A stretch of 64,000 nucleotides of DNA, taken from the NCBI GenBank assembly GCA_903837135.1, contig CAILTK010000035.1, positions 23,264 to 87,263 on the forward strand. Reading direction: 5' to 3'. Shown here piece by piece: positions 51,921-60,562 of this stretch (its first letter is position 1; each line of letters begins with the position of its first letter). This stretch comes from an uncultured Caulobacterales bacterium (GTDB lineage: Bacteria > Pseudomonadota > Alphaproteobacteria > Caulobacterales > Caulobacteraceae). Made by a program: the position numbers and the translations under genes. The notes beneath the pieces are model-generated. The model ran no database searches and was not told where the DNA came from. It was given only the letters and a program-made list of their open reading frames with translations.

Positions 51921-53036
51921 ATGACCTTCGACGAAACCGCCACCCGACGCGGCGTCCTGTCGGCTGGCGCCGCCATGTTGGCGTTCTCGGTGCAGGCGGC
52001 TGCGCCAACAGCCCCATCGATCTACAGGCGGGCGATCGTAGTCGATGGCAATCTCTCCACCAGTTTCCTGTTCGACCCCACCCCGATCACGTCGCAGGAG
52101 GCCCAGCATATCCATGGCTCGGGGCTGACCGTCTTCAAGCAGACTCTCGGCGGCTCCACCGGCGACTTTGCCACCGCCGAGCAGGAGATCACGTCCGCCA
52201 AGGATGCGATCGCCCGAAACCCGTCGCTGTTCATGCTCGTAGAGCACGCAGGCCAAATCGCCGAAGCCAAACGCTCTGGCAAAGTCGGCGTGATCCTCTC
52301 TTTCGAAGCGGCAAGCATGCACGAGGGCCGGGTCGACTCCATTGATCACTTCGCGGCAGAAGGTGTGCGGGTCATGGGGCTTAGCTACAATATCGGTTCG
52401 CCCTTCGGCGCCGGCACGCTGCAGCCGGCGGACGCCGGTTTGACCCCGCTCGGGCGGGAAGCGGTGTCGCGAATGAACGCGCTTGGCGTCACTGTCGACC
52501 TCAGCCACTCCAATGACCTAACGGGTCTTCAGGCGATCGCTGCCTCGCGGATTCCCGCGCTGATCACTCACGCCGGATGCGCCGCCGTTCACGCGCACCC
52601 CCGCAACAAGTCCGACACGCTGCTGCGTGCGATCGCCGATCAGGGTGGCGCCTTCGGCGTCTACGACCTGTCCTATCTTGGCGGCTATCCAGCCAACCCG
52701 ACGCTTGACATCTACATGCGCCACCTGACGCATGCGCTGAAGGTTTGCGGCGAGGACCACGTTGGGATCGGCAGCGATACCGACCTCTTGTCCATCGATA
52801 CGTCGCCGACGGTCATAGCGGACTGGAACAAGAACATAGCCAAGCGCAAGTCCGCGGGCGTGATGGCGCCGGAGGAGGGGCCCCTGCCTTACGTGGAGGG
52901 CCTGAACGGACCGGGGCGCTGGGAGGTGATCTCCAAAGAGCTCGCGCGGAGAGGATATCCTTCGAGCGTGGTGGAGAAGGTCCTCGGCACGAACTTCGTG
53001 CGCGTATTCAACCGTACCTGGGCGGTGAAGGGTTAG
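51921..53036 (+). CDS. Membrane dipeptidase-like protein (peptidase M19), altered metal site
   Basis: 371 residues with a Tat-like signal (ATRRGVLSAGAAML). M19 features: ILSFEAASM (bridging Glu), VDLSHSNDLTG and ALITHAGCAAVHAHPRN (metal His), and HVGIGSDTD (late Asp). The first metal pair, normally H-x-D in VDGHxD, reads N44-L-S46 here (VDGNLSTSF), so two zinc ligands are missing. It may be a one-metal enzyme, a lactonase-like relative or inactive. It starts 270 bp after the AAA+ gene, with somewhat lower GC than its neighbours. Confidence 0.8.
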   Translation: MTFDETATRRGVLSAGAAMLAFSVQAAAPTAPSIYRRAIVVDGNLSTSFLFDPTPITSQEAQHIHGSGLTVFKQTLGGSTGDFATAEQEITSAKDAIARNPSLFMLVEHAGQIAEAKRSGKVGVILSFEAASMHEGRVDSIDHFAAEGVRVMGLSYNIGSPFGAGTLQPADAGLTPLGREAVSRMNALGVTVDLSHSNDLTGLQAIAASRIPALITHAGCAAVHAHPRNKSDTLLRAIADQGGAFGVYDLSYLGGYPANPTLDIYMRHLTHALKVCGEDHVGIGSDTDLLSIDTSPTVIADWNKNIAKRKSAGVMAPEEGPLPYVEGLNGPGRWEVISKELARRGYPSSVVEKVLGTNFVRVFNRTWAVKG

Positions 53037-53169
53037 CGTTTCTTGAGGCGTGACAACACCCTGAGCGTAACGTCCGCAACGCACGGTGTAAGCCGTCAGT
53101 CGATCAACGGCGCAGCATAGGCGACTTCCTCCCAAGGCACACCTTGGCGAAGGCCGTTTGCGGCCGCAC

Positions 53170-54237
53170 TCATCCCCCGCACACCTTCCCCCCCTTGCGC
53201 GCGAAGTCGGCTTCCGGCCCCAGCCCGACCCAGCGGCGGCGTTCGTCGAGCTTGGCGGGATCCTCCACCGGCGCGGTGGGCGCCCAGGTCCCGCCGGCGC
53301 AGCGCATCTGGGTGCCGTAGCGCTGGGGGCGGCCGGCGTTGAGGGCCACCCGGTCCCATAGGGAAGCGAAGTTGGCGGGGTTGGTCTGCTTGTCGAGCAC
53401 CGCCACGCCCATCCGGTTCAGGACCAGGAGCTGGGTCTGCGGATCGGCGTCGGCGTGCTCGGCGATCAGCCAGGCGGCCTGGTCGGCGTCCTTGCCGTAG
53501 GTCTTGAGGTCGAACCAGGCGATCCGGCCCAGAACCTGCCTGAGCCAGGCGGCGGCGGCCAGATCGGCCGCGCAGCCGTCAGTGGTCAGGCGGGCGTTGA
53601 GCCAGACCGTCCCGGCCTTGCCGAGCCCGGCCGCATAGGGCCTCTTCGCCCCGAACACCAGGGCGTGGCGCCAGAGCTGGTCGGCGGCCCGGTGGCGGTA
53701 GAGGGCCTGCAACTCGGGCGACTTCGCCTGCGCGGCGCGGGCCGCCTCGGCCGCCTCGGCCGCTTCGGCGGCGAACTCGGGCTCGGGCGAGGGCTGGCCG
53801 GCCAGGACCGCGTCGCGGGCGGCGGCGTAACGGGCGAAGGCGGCCTCGGCCGCGGCCTTCTCCTGGCCCCAGTCGGCGGCGTCGGGGGCCAGGAGGGCGC
53901 TGTCGAAGCCGGCCATGGTCATCTGTTCGGCCGGGGTCAGGCAGGCGTGAGCGGCCACCACCGCCGGCCAGCTCGCCTTGCCGTGCGCCGCGGCGACGGC
54001 GGTCTGCGCCCCGGTCTGGGCGGCGAGGAACAGCAGGGTGCGGCTGGGGGCGTAGCGCAGGGCGCCGAAGTCGTAGGCCGAGGGGTCGATCTCGCCGCGC
54101 GCAAGCGCTGCGCCGAGGGCGAGGCCGGTCGGCGGTCCCGCGGCCGGGCCCGGCGGCGGGCTGGCCGGCTGGGGCGCCGCGGCGGCGGTGGAGGCGGCGA
54201 GAAGAACCGCGGCGAGGGCGGCGGACAGAAGACGCAT
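53170..54237 (-). CDS. Secreted hypothetical protein
   Basis: 355 residues: signal peptide (to about residue 20, cleavage in AAAAPQ), a Pro-rich linker, then a helical, Ala-rich body (AAEAAEAARAAQAKSPELQALYRHRAADQLWRHALVFG, WLIAEHADADPQTQLLVLNRMGVAVL) and a C-terminus with two Cys (MRCAGGTW and KVCGG). No family recognised; length and even GC suggest an intact gene. Its last ~25 codons are duplicated 5.1 kb to the left (48062-48132). Confidence 0.65.
   Translation of the reverse strand: MRLLSAALAAVLLAASTAAAAPQPASPPPGPAAGPPTGLALGAALARGEIDPSAYDFGALRYAPSRTLLFLAAQTGAQTAVAAAHGKASWPAVVAAHACLTPAEQMTMAGFDSALLAPDAADWGQEKAAAEAAFARYAAARDAVLAGQPSPEPEFAAEAAEAAEAARAAQAKSPELQALYRHRAADQLWRHALVFGAKRPYAAGLGKAGTVWLNARLTTDGCAADLAAAAWLRQVLGRIAWFDLKTYGKDADQAAWLIAEHADADPQTQLLVLNRMGVAVLDKQTNPANFASLWDRVALNAGRPQRYGTQMRCAGGTWAPTAPVEDPAKLDERRRWVGLGPEADFARKGGKVCGG
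53177..53247. repeat. Direct repeat copy 2 (71 bp), 3' end of the secreted-protein gene
   Basis: Partner of 48062-48132, about 67 of 71 bases identical and in the same orientation, offset 5115 bp. Together they bracket the AAA+ and dipeptidase genes. Confidence 0.8.
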
Positions 54238-54266
54238 CGAAACTCCAGACCTTCGGGCCGAAACAC

Positions 54267-54806
54267 TCAGCCGAGCGGCAGGCCGTCCCCCTCCGGGTCG
54301 CGGTCGCCGCCATCGTTCAGACGCTTTTGCATCAGAACGATGTCAAGCCAGCGACGGTGCTTATAGCCCACGTCGCGGAACACGCCGACCGGCTCGAAGC
54401 CCACCGCGCGGTGCAGGCCGATCGAGCCCGCGTTGGCGCTGTCGCCGATCACCGCCATCAGCTGGCGCAGGCCCAGCGCCTCGCAGCGGGCGATCAGGTC
54501 CCGCATCAGGGCGCGGCCGACGCCGCGCCGGGCCGCGTCGTGCGCCACATAGATCGCGTCCTCGGCCACATAGCGGTAGGCGCTGCGCGCGCGGAACGGG
54601 GCGGCGTAGGCGTAGCCCCACAGGCGCCCCTCGTCCTCGGCCACCAGCCAGGGCAGGCCGAGCCCGACGACGGCGCGCCAGCGGCCGGTCATATCGTCCA
54701 CCGTCGGCGGGACCTCCTCGAAGGTGCCGACCCCGTTCAGCACGTGATGGGCGTAGATAGCCTGGATGGCGGCGAGGTCCGCCTCTGTCGCGTCGCGGAT
54801 CAGCAC
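54267..54806 (-). CDS. GNAT acetyltransferase, phosphinothricin-acetyltransferase type
   Basis: 179 residues: IRDATEADLAAIQAIYAHHVLNGVGTFEEVPP at the N-terminus is the usual opening of the PAT/MnaT group, and motif A reads IYVAHDAARRGVGRALMRDLIARCE, followed by HRAVGFEPVGVFRDVGYKHRRWLDIVLMQK, typical of that group. These N-acetylate amino-acid analogues such as methionine sulfone or phosphinothricin. Same strand as oligopeptidase B upstream. Confidence 0.9.
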   Translation of the reverse strand: MLIRDATEADLAAIQAIYAHHVLNGVGTFEEVPPTVDDMTGRWRAVVGLGLPWLVAEDEGRLWGYAYAAPFRARSAYRYVAEDAIYVAHDAARRGVGRALMRDLIARCEALGLRQLMAVIGDSANAGSIGLHRAVGFEPVGVFRDVGYKHRRWLDIVLMQKRLNDGGDRDPEGDGLPLG

Positions 54807-54846
54807 GTCGGTCCCTGCATGTTCGCGGCCCCTGAACTTGCTTGGC

Positions 54847-56958
54847 TCAGCGCGGCCAGGACCCTTCCACCGCCTTGAGGGCGAAGGCGTAATCGAGCGC
54901 GACCTCCTTCAGGAAGTCAAACCGTCCGGCCGCTCCGCCATGGCCGGCGGTCATGTTGATCTTGAGCAGCACAGGCTGGTCGGAGGTGGTGCTGGCCCGA
55001 AGCTTCGCCGCCCATTTGGCGGGCTCCCAGTAGGTCACGCGCGGGTCGGACAGGCCGCCGGTGGCCAGGATGGCCGGGTAGGGCAGGGCGGCGACATTGT
55101 CGTAGGGGCTGTAGGCGGCGATCCGGTCGTAGGCCTCCGGGTCGTCGAGGGGATTGCCCCACTCCGGCCACTCGGGCGGGGTGAGCGGCAGGCTGGCGTC
55201 GCTCATGGTGTTGAGCACGTCGACGAAGGGCACCGCGCCGATCACCCCGGCCCAGAGATCGGGACGGAGGTTGGCGATGGCCCCCATCAGCATGCCGCCG
55301 GCCGAGCCGCCATAGGCGACGATCCTGGCCCTGGCCGTATAGCCCGCGCCGATCAGGTGCTCGGCGGAGGCGATGAAGTCGGTGAAGGTGTTGGTCTTGG
55401 ACCTGCCGCGGCCGGCCTGGAACCAGCTCCAGCCCTTGTCGGAGCCGCCGCGCACATGGGCGATGGCGTAGATCCAGCCGCGGTCGACCAGACTGAGGGC
55501 GCGGATCGAGAAGCCGGGTTCGGTGGGCAGGCCATAGGCGCCGTAGCCGTAGAGCAGCAGCGGAGCCGAGCCGTCGAGCTTGGCGCCGGCCTGCATCAGT
55601 ACGGTGACGGGAACCTGCGCGCCGTCCTGCGCCGTCGCGTGGAGCCGCCGCGCCTCATAGCGCGATGGATCGTGGCCCGAGGGGATCTCCTGGGTCTTGA
55701 GCAGGGTCCGGGCGCCCGTGGCGAGGTCGTAGTCGTACCAGGAGCGCGGCGTGGTCGGCGACTGGTAGACGAAGCGCAGGGCCGGCGCGGCCCACTCGTA
55801 GCCGCCCTCGAGCGAGAGGGCGTAGGCCGGCTCGTCGAAGCCGACCACGGTCTCGCCGAGGCCCTCGCGGGCGGCGACCACGAGGCGATTGTTGGCGTCG
55901 ACCCGCTCGAGCCGCACCAGATAGTCGCGCCGGGCCACGACGCCGGCGATGTAGCGGCCCGGCTGATGGGCGATCCAGTCCCGCCAGTGGCGGCGGCCGG
56001 GGCTGGCGGCGTCGGTCCACACCAGCTTGAAGTCGACCGCGCCGTCGGCGTTGGTGTGGATGACGAGGCGGCCCTCGTCGCCGGCGGTCGGCCAGTGCTC
56101 GACGCCGTAGAGCAGGCCCTCGGTGCGCGGCTCGACCAGCCGGGGCTCGGCGGTGGGATCGGACGCAGGGATCAGCCAGGTGGCGGAGCAGTCGTGGTTT
56201 CCGCTCGATATCGCGATGTAGGCCCGGCTCTGGGTCACGCCCGCGTGCACGAACATGCCTTCGTCGGGCTCGGCGTAGACCAGGACGTCATCGCCCGCGC
56301 CGCCGCGCGCCGGGCGGCGGAGGACCTTGGCCGAGCGGCCGTTCTCGTCGCGCCAGACCCAGAACAGCCAGGCCGAGTCCGGCGACCAGACGAAGTCGCC
56401 GGTGGAGCTCTCGATCGGCTCGGGCAGCAGGTCGCCGGTGGCGAGGTCCTTGACGCGGATGCGGTGGTATTCCGAACCCTGGTCGTCCTCGGCGTAGGCG
56501 TAGAGGGCGTGGTCGGGCGAATGCTCGGCGTCGTGCACCTGGTAGTAGGCGTGGCCCTTGGACAGGGCGTCGACGTCGAGCAGGATCTGTTCGCCGTCCG
56601 TCTTCCCCGCGGGCCGGCGGGCCAGGATCGGGTGCTGGGCGCCGATCTCGTAGCGCGAATAATAGTCCCACGGGCCGTCGGGCGAGGGCAGGGAGCTGTC
56701 GTCCTCCTTCACCCGGCCCTTCATCTCCAGGAACAGGGTCTCCTGCAGGGCCTCGGTGGAGGCCAGCATGGCCTTGGTGTAGGCGTTCTCGGCCTCGAGG
56801 TAGGCCTTGATGTCGGGCCGCACCTTGTCCGGATCGCGTAGCAGGGCCTGCCAGTTGTCGTCCTTCATCCAGGCGTAGTCGTCGACCCGCACCCGGCCGA
56901 GCTGTTCGATCCGCTTGGGATCCTTGCGGGCGACGGGCGGCGTGGGGGTGTCGGACAT
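54847..56958 (-). CDS. ptrB: Oligopeptidase B (prolyl oligopeptidase family S9A)
   Basis: 703 residues, the usual size. The N-terminal beta-propeller (about 75-410) carries repeats such as YYQVHDAEHSPDHALYAYAEDD. In the alpha/beta-hydrolase domain the nucleophile elbow is GGSAGGML (Ser near residue 557), with GLSDPRVTYWEPAKW (Asp) and MTAGHGGAAGRFDFLKE (His). The family cleaves short peptides after Arg or Lys in the cytosol. No signal peptide. Gene symbol given by family identity. Confidence 0.92.
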   Translation of the reverse strand: MSDTPTPPVARKDPKRIEQLGRVRVDDYAWMKDDNWQALLRDPDKVRPDIKAYLEAENAYTKAMLASTEALQETLFLEMKGRVKEDDSSLPSPDGPWDYYSRYEIGAQHPILARRPAGKTDGEQILLDVDALSKGHAYYQVHDAEHSPDHALYAYAEDDQGSEYHRIRVKDLATGDLLPEPIESSTGDFVWSPDSAWLFWVWRDENGRSAKVLRRPARGGAGDDVLVYAEPDEGMFVHAGVTQSRAYIAISSGNHDCSATWLIPASDPTAEPRLVEPRTEGLLYGVEHWPTAGDEGRLVIHTNADGAVDFKLVWTDAASPGRRHWRDWIAHQPGRYIAGVVARRDYLVRLERVDANNRLVVAAREGLGETVVGFDEPAYALSLEGGYEWAAPALRFVYQSPTTPRSWYDYDLATGARTLLKTQEIPSGHDPSRYEARRLHATAQDGAQVPVTVLMQAGAKLDGSAPLLLYGYGAYGLPTEPGFSIRALSLVDRGWIYAIAHVRGGSDKGWSWFQAGRGRSKTNTFTDFIASAEHLIGAGYTARARIVAYGGSAGGMLMGAIANLRPDLWAGVIGAVPFVDVLNTMSDASLPLTPPEWPEWGNPLDDPEAYDRIAAYSPYDNVAALPYPAILATGGLSDPRVTYWEPAKWAAKLRASTTSDQPVLLKINMTAGHGGAAGRFDFLKEVALDYAFALKAVEGSWPR

Positions 56959-57030
56959 GCGGGGAGTTCTAGTGCGCCCGCGGGGATGCTGGAAGCCTCG
57001 CCCGGATTCACGGCGAGATAGAATTTGATA

Positions 57031-57153
57031 CCGCTCGTCCCGGCGAATGCCGGGATCCAGATCAAATGGCGCACCGGACTGGGTTACCTTCTCAAGGGTC
57101 TTCGCCCGACGGCGCTTTACGATCTGGGTCCCGGCATTCGCCGGGATGAGCGG
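57031..57153. repeat. Long inverted repeat (33-bp arms), REP/MITE-like
   Basis: Arms 57031-57063 and 57121-57153 are inverted copies matching at 31 of 33 positions, spacer 57 bp. Each arm also holds the small palindrome TCCCGGCGAATGCCGGGA or a near copy. It lies between oligopeptidase B and the GFA gene and looks like a dispersed intergenic palindromic element. Confidence 0.75.
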
Positions 57154-57186
57154 AATAATGATCTAACCGGTGAGAGCGATAGTCCG

Positions 57187-57597
57187 CTACCCCGCCGGGG
57201 GTGGTTGACCTTCGGTCTTGGGCAGGGTCTCGTCGATGCAGGCCCAGCTGGGCGCCGACGCCGTCCAGATGGTTCCCGAGGGGCGCGCCAGCTCCGGATC
57301 GTCGAGGGTTCCCGCGCGGGCGATGATCAGGGTCGGCCGGGACTCGGCGGCGCTGAACAGGGGCGTACCGCAGGTCGGACAGAAGCGGCGGTGCATGACG
57401 TTGCCGCTGTCGGCCGTCGACACATAGTCACGGGTTTCGCCTTCGATCTCGAAGCCCTCTACGGGGAAGATCACATTCACCGTACCGGAGCCGGCGCCGA
57501 GCGCCTGGCAGTCGCGGCACCAGCAGACGCGGGTGGCCATCGCCGCGGCCGCGGTGCGGAAGCGGACACGTCCGCAAAGGCATCCCCCCTCGGCCAT
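57187..57597 (-). CDS. GFA-family protein (CENP-V/GFA zinc fold)
   Basis: 136 residues with the zinc-binding Cys set of the GFA fold: GGCLCGRVRF, WCRDCQALG and RFCPTCGTPLFS. The family is named after glutathione-dependent formaldehyde-activating enzyme but most members have unknown substrates. Start ATG lies 6 bp downstream of the MsrB stop, so it is second in an msrB operon. Confidence 0.9.
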   Translation of the reverse strand: MAEGGCLCGRVRFRTAAAAMATRVCWCRDCQALGAGSGTVNVIFPVEGFEIEGETRDYVSTADSGNVMHRRFCPTCGTPLFSAAESRPTLIIARAGTLDDPELARPSGTIWTASAPSWACIDETLPKTEGQPPPAG

Positions 57598-57603
57598 CGG
57601 CGG

Positions 57604-58047
57604 TCAGACCGGCCTGGGTTCGAAGGTCATGGCCACGCCGTTCATGCAGAAGCGCTTGCCGGTGGTCATGATCGGCCCGTCGTCGAATACATGGCCGAGA
57701 TGGCCGCCGCAGTGGGCGCAGTGCACCTCGGTGCGGACCATGCCGAAGGTGGTGTCGCGGGTGGTGAGCACGGCCTGACCGTTCAGCGGCCGGTCGAACG
57801 AGGGCCAGCCGGTGCCGGACTCGAATTTGTTCTTCGACGAGAACACCGGCCAGTTGCAGCCGGCGCAGTGGAAGATCCCCGGCCGGTGCTCCGCGTTGAG
57901 CGGACTGGTGAAGGGGCGCTCGGTCCCTTCCTGGCGCAGAACCTGGAACGCGGCCGGGTTCAGCAGCCGGCGCCATTCGGCCTCGGTGTGCATGACCGGA
58001 TATTTCTGCTCGGCGTCGGCGACGCGGCGGAAACCAAACCCAAACAT
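57604..58047 (-). CDS. msrB: Peptide-methionine (R)-S-oxide reductase
   Basis: 147 residues. MsrB signature in order: structural zinc pairs CAGC and CAHC, the substrate motif SGTGWPSFDRP, GHVFDDGP and the catalytic Cys in GKRFCMNGVAM. It repairs the R form of methionine sulfoxide in proteins with thioredoxin as reductant. No signal peptide, so cytosolic. First gene of a pair with GFA. Confidence 0.93.
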   Translation of the reverse strand: MFGFGFRRVADAEQKYPVMHTEAEWRRLLNPAAFQVLRQEGTERPFTSPLNAEHRPGIFHCAGCNWPVFSSKNKFESGTGWPSFDRPLNGQAVLTTRDTTFGMVRTEVHCAHCGGHLGHVFDDGPIMTTGKRFCMNGVAMTFEPRPV

Positions 58048-58131
58048 CGATGTGTCTCCCTGAGCCGGCCGCCTGGGGCCGACTACCGTTAGATACGCAC
58101 CTCAGGCCCGGTCGGGTGCAGGCCGCGGCGT

Positions 58132-58602
58132 TCAGCCGCCATAGATGACCGACAGGGTCTCGGCGACGCAGGCCGGACGCTCCTCGCCCTCGATCTCGAT
58201 GGTGCACTCGTTGGTGAGTTGCATGCCGCCGGACTTGGCTTCGGCCGCCAGCAGTTTCTGGCGCATGCGCACGCGCTTGCCGACCCGCACCATGTTGGTG
58301 AAGCGCACCTTGTTGGAGCCGTAGTTGATGCCGCGGGTGACGCCCGACACGTTAAGAAGGCCGGCGCCGAGGAAGGGGATCAGCGACAGGGTAAGGTAGC
58401 CGTGGGCGATCGGCCCGCCGATCTCGCGGTTGGCGCGCTCGACGTCGACGTGGATCCACTGATGGTCGCCGGTGGCTTCGGCGAACAGGTTGACCCGCTC
58501 CTGGGTGATTTCGACCCAGTCCGATACGCCGATCTCCTGACCGACCAGGCTTGCGACATCCGCGTAGGCGACTTCCTTGGCCACTTCAGGCTCCTCCATC
58601 AA
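58132..58602 (-). CDS. MaoC-family (R)-enoyl-CoA hydratase-like protein
   Basis: 156 residues. The hot-dog fold active site is present: FAEATGDHQWIHVDVERA (catalytic Asp-x-x-x-x-His) and GGPIAHGYLTLSLIPF (HG helix cap). The C-terminus RVRMRQKLLAAEAKSGGMQLTNECTIEIEG is typical. Hydrates trans-2-enoyl-CoA for beta-oxidation or polyhydroxyalkanoate supply. Start at 58602 or the next Met. Confidence 0.9.
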   Translation of the reverse strand: MMEEPEVAKEVAYADVASLVGQEIGVSDWVEITQERVNLFAEATGDHQWIHVDVERANREIGGPIAHGYLTLSLIPFLGAGLLNVSGVTRGINYGSNKVRFTNMVRVGKRVRMRQKLLAAEAKSGGMQLTNECTIEIEGEERPACVAETLSVIYGG

Positions 58603-58649
58603 TTTGCGGGGACCCTAAGCGGAGCTTGGCGTGCGGGCAATCGGCTAGA

Positions 58650-59111
58650 TCACGCCTCCTCGTCCTCTTCATCCACTTCACCGGGGTCCTCCGCGCCCGC
58701 CAGGTCGTCGCGTTCGATGAAGCGGAGGGTGTTGCCGTCGGGGTCGTCGACGTAGAATTCGACCGTGCCCCAGGACTGCTCGGTGGGGCCCTGGTGCACC
58801 GGCGAATCGGGCCTAGCCGATGGCTGGAGGCCGCGACCGCGGAACTCGGCGAACAGGGCCTCGGAGTCCTCCACCACCACGCCGAGCGCCTGCCCCGGGA
58901 CCCCGTCGCCGGCGTGGCTCGACAGGTGCACCTCGTCGGCGCCGCGCATCAGGACGGCGTAGGCCGGATCCTCGTCCTCGGGCCAGACGCCGACGCAGGT
59001 GAAGTCGAGCACGCGGGTGTAGAAGCCGATCGAGGCGTGCACGCGGCTGCATTTTATCACGGGGATCATGGTCATCCAGGCAGGATAGACGGGCGGCGCC
59101 GCCGTGGCCAA
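58650..59111 (-). CDS. VOC-family (glyoxalase/bleomycin-resistance-type) protein
   Basis: 153 residues from 59111; starts at 59075 or 59069 (MTMIPVIKCS) are more natural and would remove 12-14 residues. One VOC domain: PVIKCSRVHASIGFYTRVLDF, DEVHLSSHAG and VEFYVDDPDGNTLRFIERDD, the typical repeat ends. An acidic tail (GEVDEEDEEA) is added. Probably a thiol- or antibiotic-binding or dioxygenase-like protein; function unknown. Confidence 0.85.
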   Translation of the reverse strand: MATAAPPVYPAWMTMIPVIKCSRVHASIGFYTRVLDFTCVGVWPEDEDPAYAVLMRGADEVHLSSHAGDGVPGQALGVVVEDSEALFAEFRGRGLQPSARPDSPVHQGPTEQSWGTVEFYVDDPDGNTLRFIERDDLAGAEDPGEVDEEDEEA

Positions 59112-59152
59112 CCCGGGTTTGCGGCCGGGACGATCCGGCCTACACCGGCCGC

Positions 59153-60562
59153 ATGGCGGGGATGGAGACGGACGAGCCTTCCGGGGGCTGGGGCGAACTG
59201 CTGCTCGGGCCGCGCGCCGCGCTGGCCTGGATCCTCTTGCTCGGCGTCTGGCTGAACGCAGCGGACGCCCTCGTCACCGTGGCGCTGATGCCGAGCGTGG
59301 CCAGGAGCATCGGCGGCTACGCCTATTTCGCCTGGGCGGCCGGCGCCTTCATGCTGGGCGGCATCGTCAGCTGCGCCTCGGGCGGGCATCTGGCGGCCCG
59401 GCTCGGGCTCAAGCGGGGCTTGTTGATGTCGGCGGGCCTTTACGGTGCGGGCTGTGTGCTGTCGGCGGCGGCGCCCGGCGTGGCGGTCTTCCTGATCGGG
59501 CGGCTGGCGCAGGGCGTCGGCGCGGGCTGGCTGGTGGCTCTGGTGTTCGTGGCCATCGGCGTCGCCTTTCCCGAACGCCAGTCGGCGCGGCTGTTCTCGG
59601 CCCTGGCCGGCGTCTGGGGCGGCGCGACCCTGCTCGGTCCCCTGGTCGGCGGCGCCTTCGCCACCCTCGGCCTGTGGCGATGGGTGTTCTGGGCCTTCGC
59701 CCTGCAGACCCTGCTGTTCATGGCCGGCGTCATGCTCGCCCTGCCCACCGAGGCGCGCGCCAGGGGCGTCGCGGCCGGCGCCCCCTGGCCGCAGCTGGGG
59801 CTGGTGACCCTCGGCGTGCTCGGCGTCGCCATCGCCGGCGTGACCCGCGGCTGGCTCGCGCCCGTCGCCGGACTGGCAGGTCTCGCCATCCTCGCCCTGA
59901 CCGTGGGGGTCGACCAGCGCGCCAAGGTGCGCATCCTGCCGCGCGGCGGCACGGACCTGCGTCGGAACATGGGGCTCGGCTACGCCGCCATCCTGCTCTA
60001 TTCGGCGGCCTCGACGCCGCACACCATCTACAGCCCGATCCTGATCCAGCGGATGCACGGCTCGAGCCCGCTGGTGGCCGGCTATGTGGTGGCCTGCGAG
60101 GCGGTCGGCTGGTCGGCCGTGGCCCTGTTCGTGGGCGGGGTAGGGACGCTTTGGCAAGGCCGGCTGATTCGGATTGGCGGCGTGCTGGCGGTGGGTGGTC
60201 TCCTGGCCATCGCCCTGTCGCTCGGGTGGGGGCCCGTATGGACCGTCGCCCTTTCGGCCCTGCCGATGGGGGCGGGCTTCGGCTGTTCGTTCGCCTTCAT
60301 TACCGCCCGGGCGGTCGAGGGAACGGACGGTCATGAGCGGGCGCTGGCGTCGGCCGCCGTGCCGACCCTGCAATCCATCGGCGGCAGCCTCGGCGCCGCC
60401 TACGCCGGCGTCGCGGCCAGCATGCTGGGGCTCGGACGCCCGTTCGACGCGGCGACGGCGGCGCGCGCGGCCCTGCCGCTTTTCGCGGCCTTCCTGCCCT
60501 TGATGGCGCTGGGCGCCTTTGCGGCGTGGCGGCTGGCGGCGGATCGGGCTAACATGGACTGA
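59153..60562 (+). CDS. MFS transporter (drug/H+ antiporter type)
   Basis: 469 residues, about 12-14 hydrophobic helices. Motif A-like loop GGHLAARLGLKRGLLMSAG and GRLAQGVGAGWLVALVFVAIGVAFPER, with motif C-like LAGVWGGATLLGPLVGGAFATLGLWRWVFW, typical of the DHA2 group. Exports small molecules; substrate unknown. Its stop overlaps the dnaG start (TGATG), so it could be part of the dnaG transcript. Confidence 0.88.
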   Translation: MAGMETDEPSGGWGELLLGPRAALAWILLLGVWLNAADALVTVALMPSVARSIGGYAYFAWAAGAFMLGGIVSCASGGHLAARLGLKRGLLMSAGLYGAGCVLSAAAPGVAVFLIGRLAQGVGAGWLVALVFVAIGVAFPERQSARLFSALAGVWGGATLLGPLVGGAFATLGLWRWVFWAFALQTLLFMAGVMLALPTEARARGVAAGAPWPQLGLVTLGVLGVAIAGVTRGWLAPVAGLAGLAILALTVGVDQRAKVRILPRGGTDLRRNMGLGYAAILLYSAASTPHTIYSPILIQRMHGSSPLVAGYVVACEAVGWSAVALFVGGVGTLWQGRLIRIGGVLAVGGLLAIALSLGWGPVWTVALSALPMGAGFGCSFAFITARAVEGTDGHERALASAAVPTLQSIGGSLGAAYAGVAASMLGLGRPFDAATAARAALPLFAAFLPLMALGAFAAWRLAADRANMD

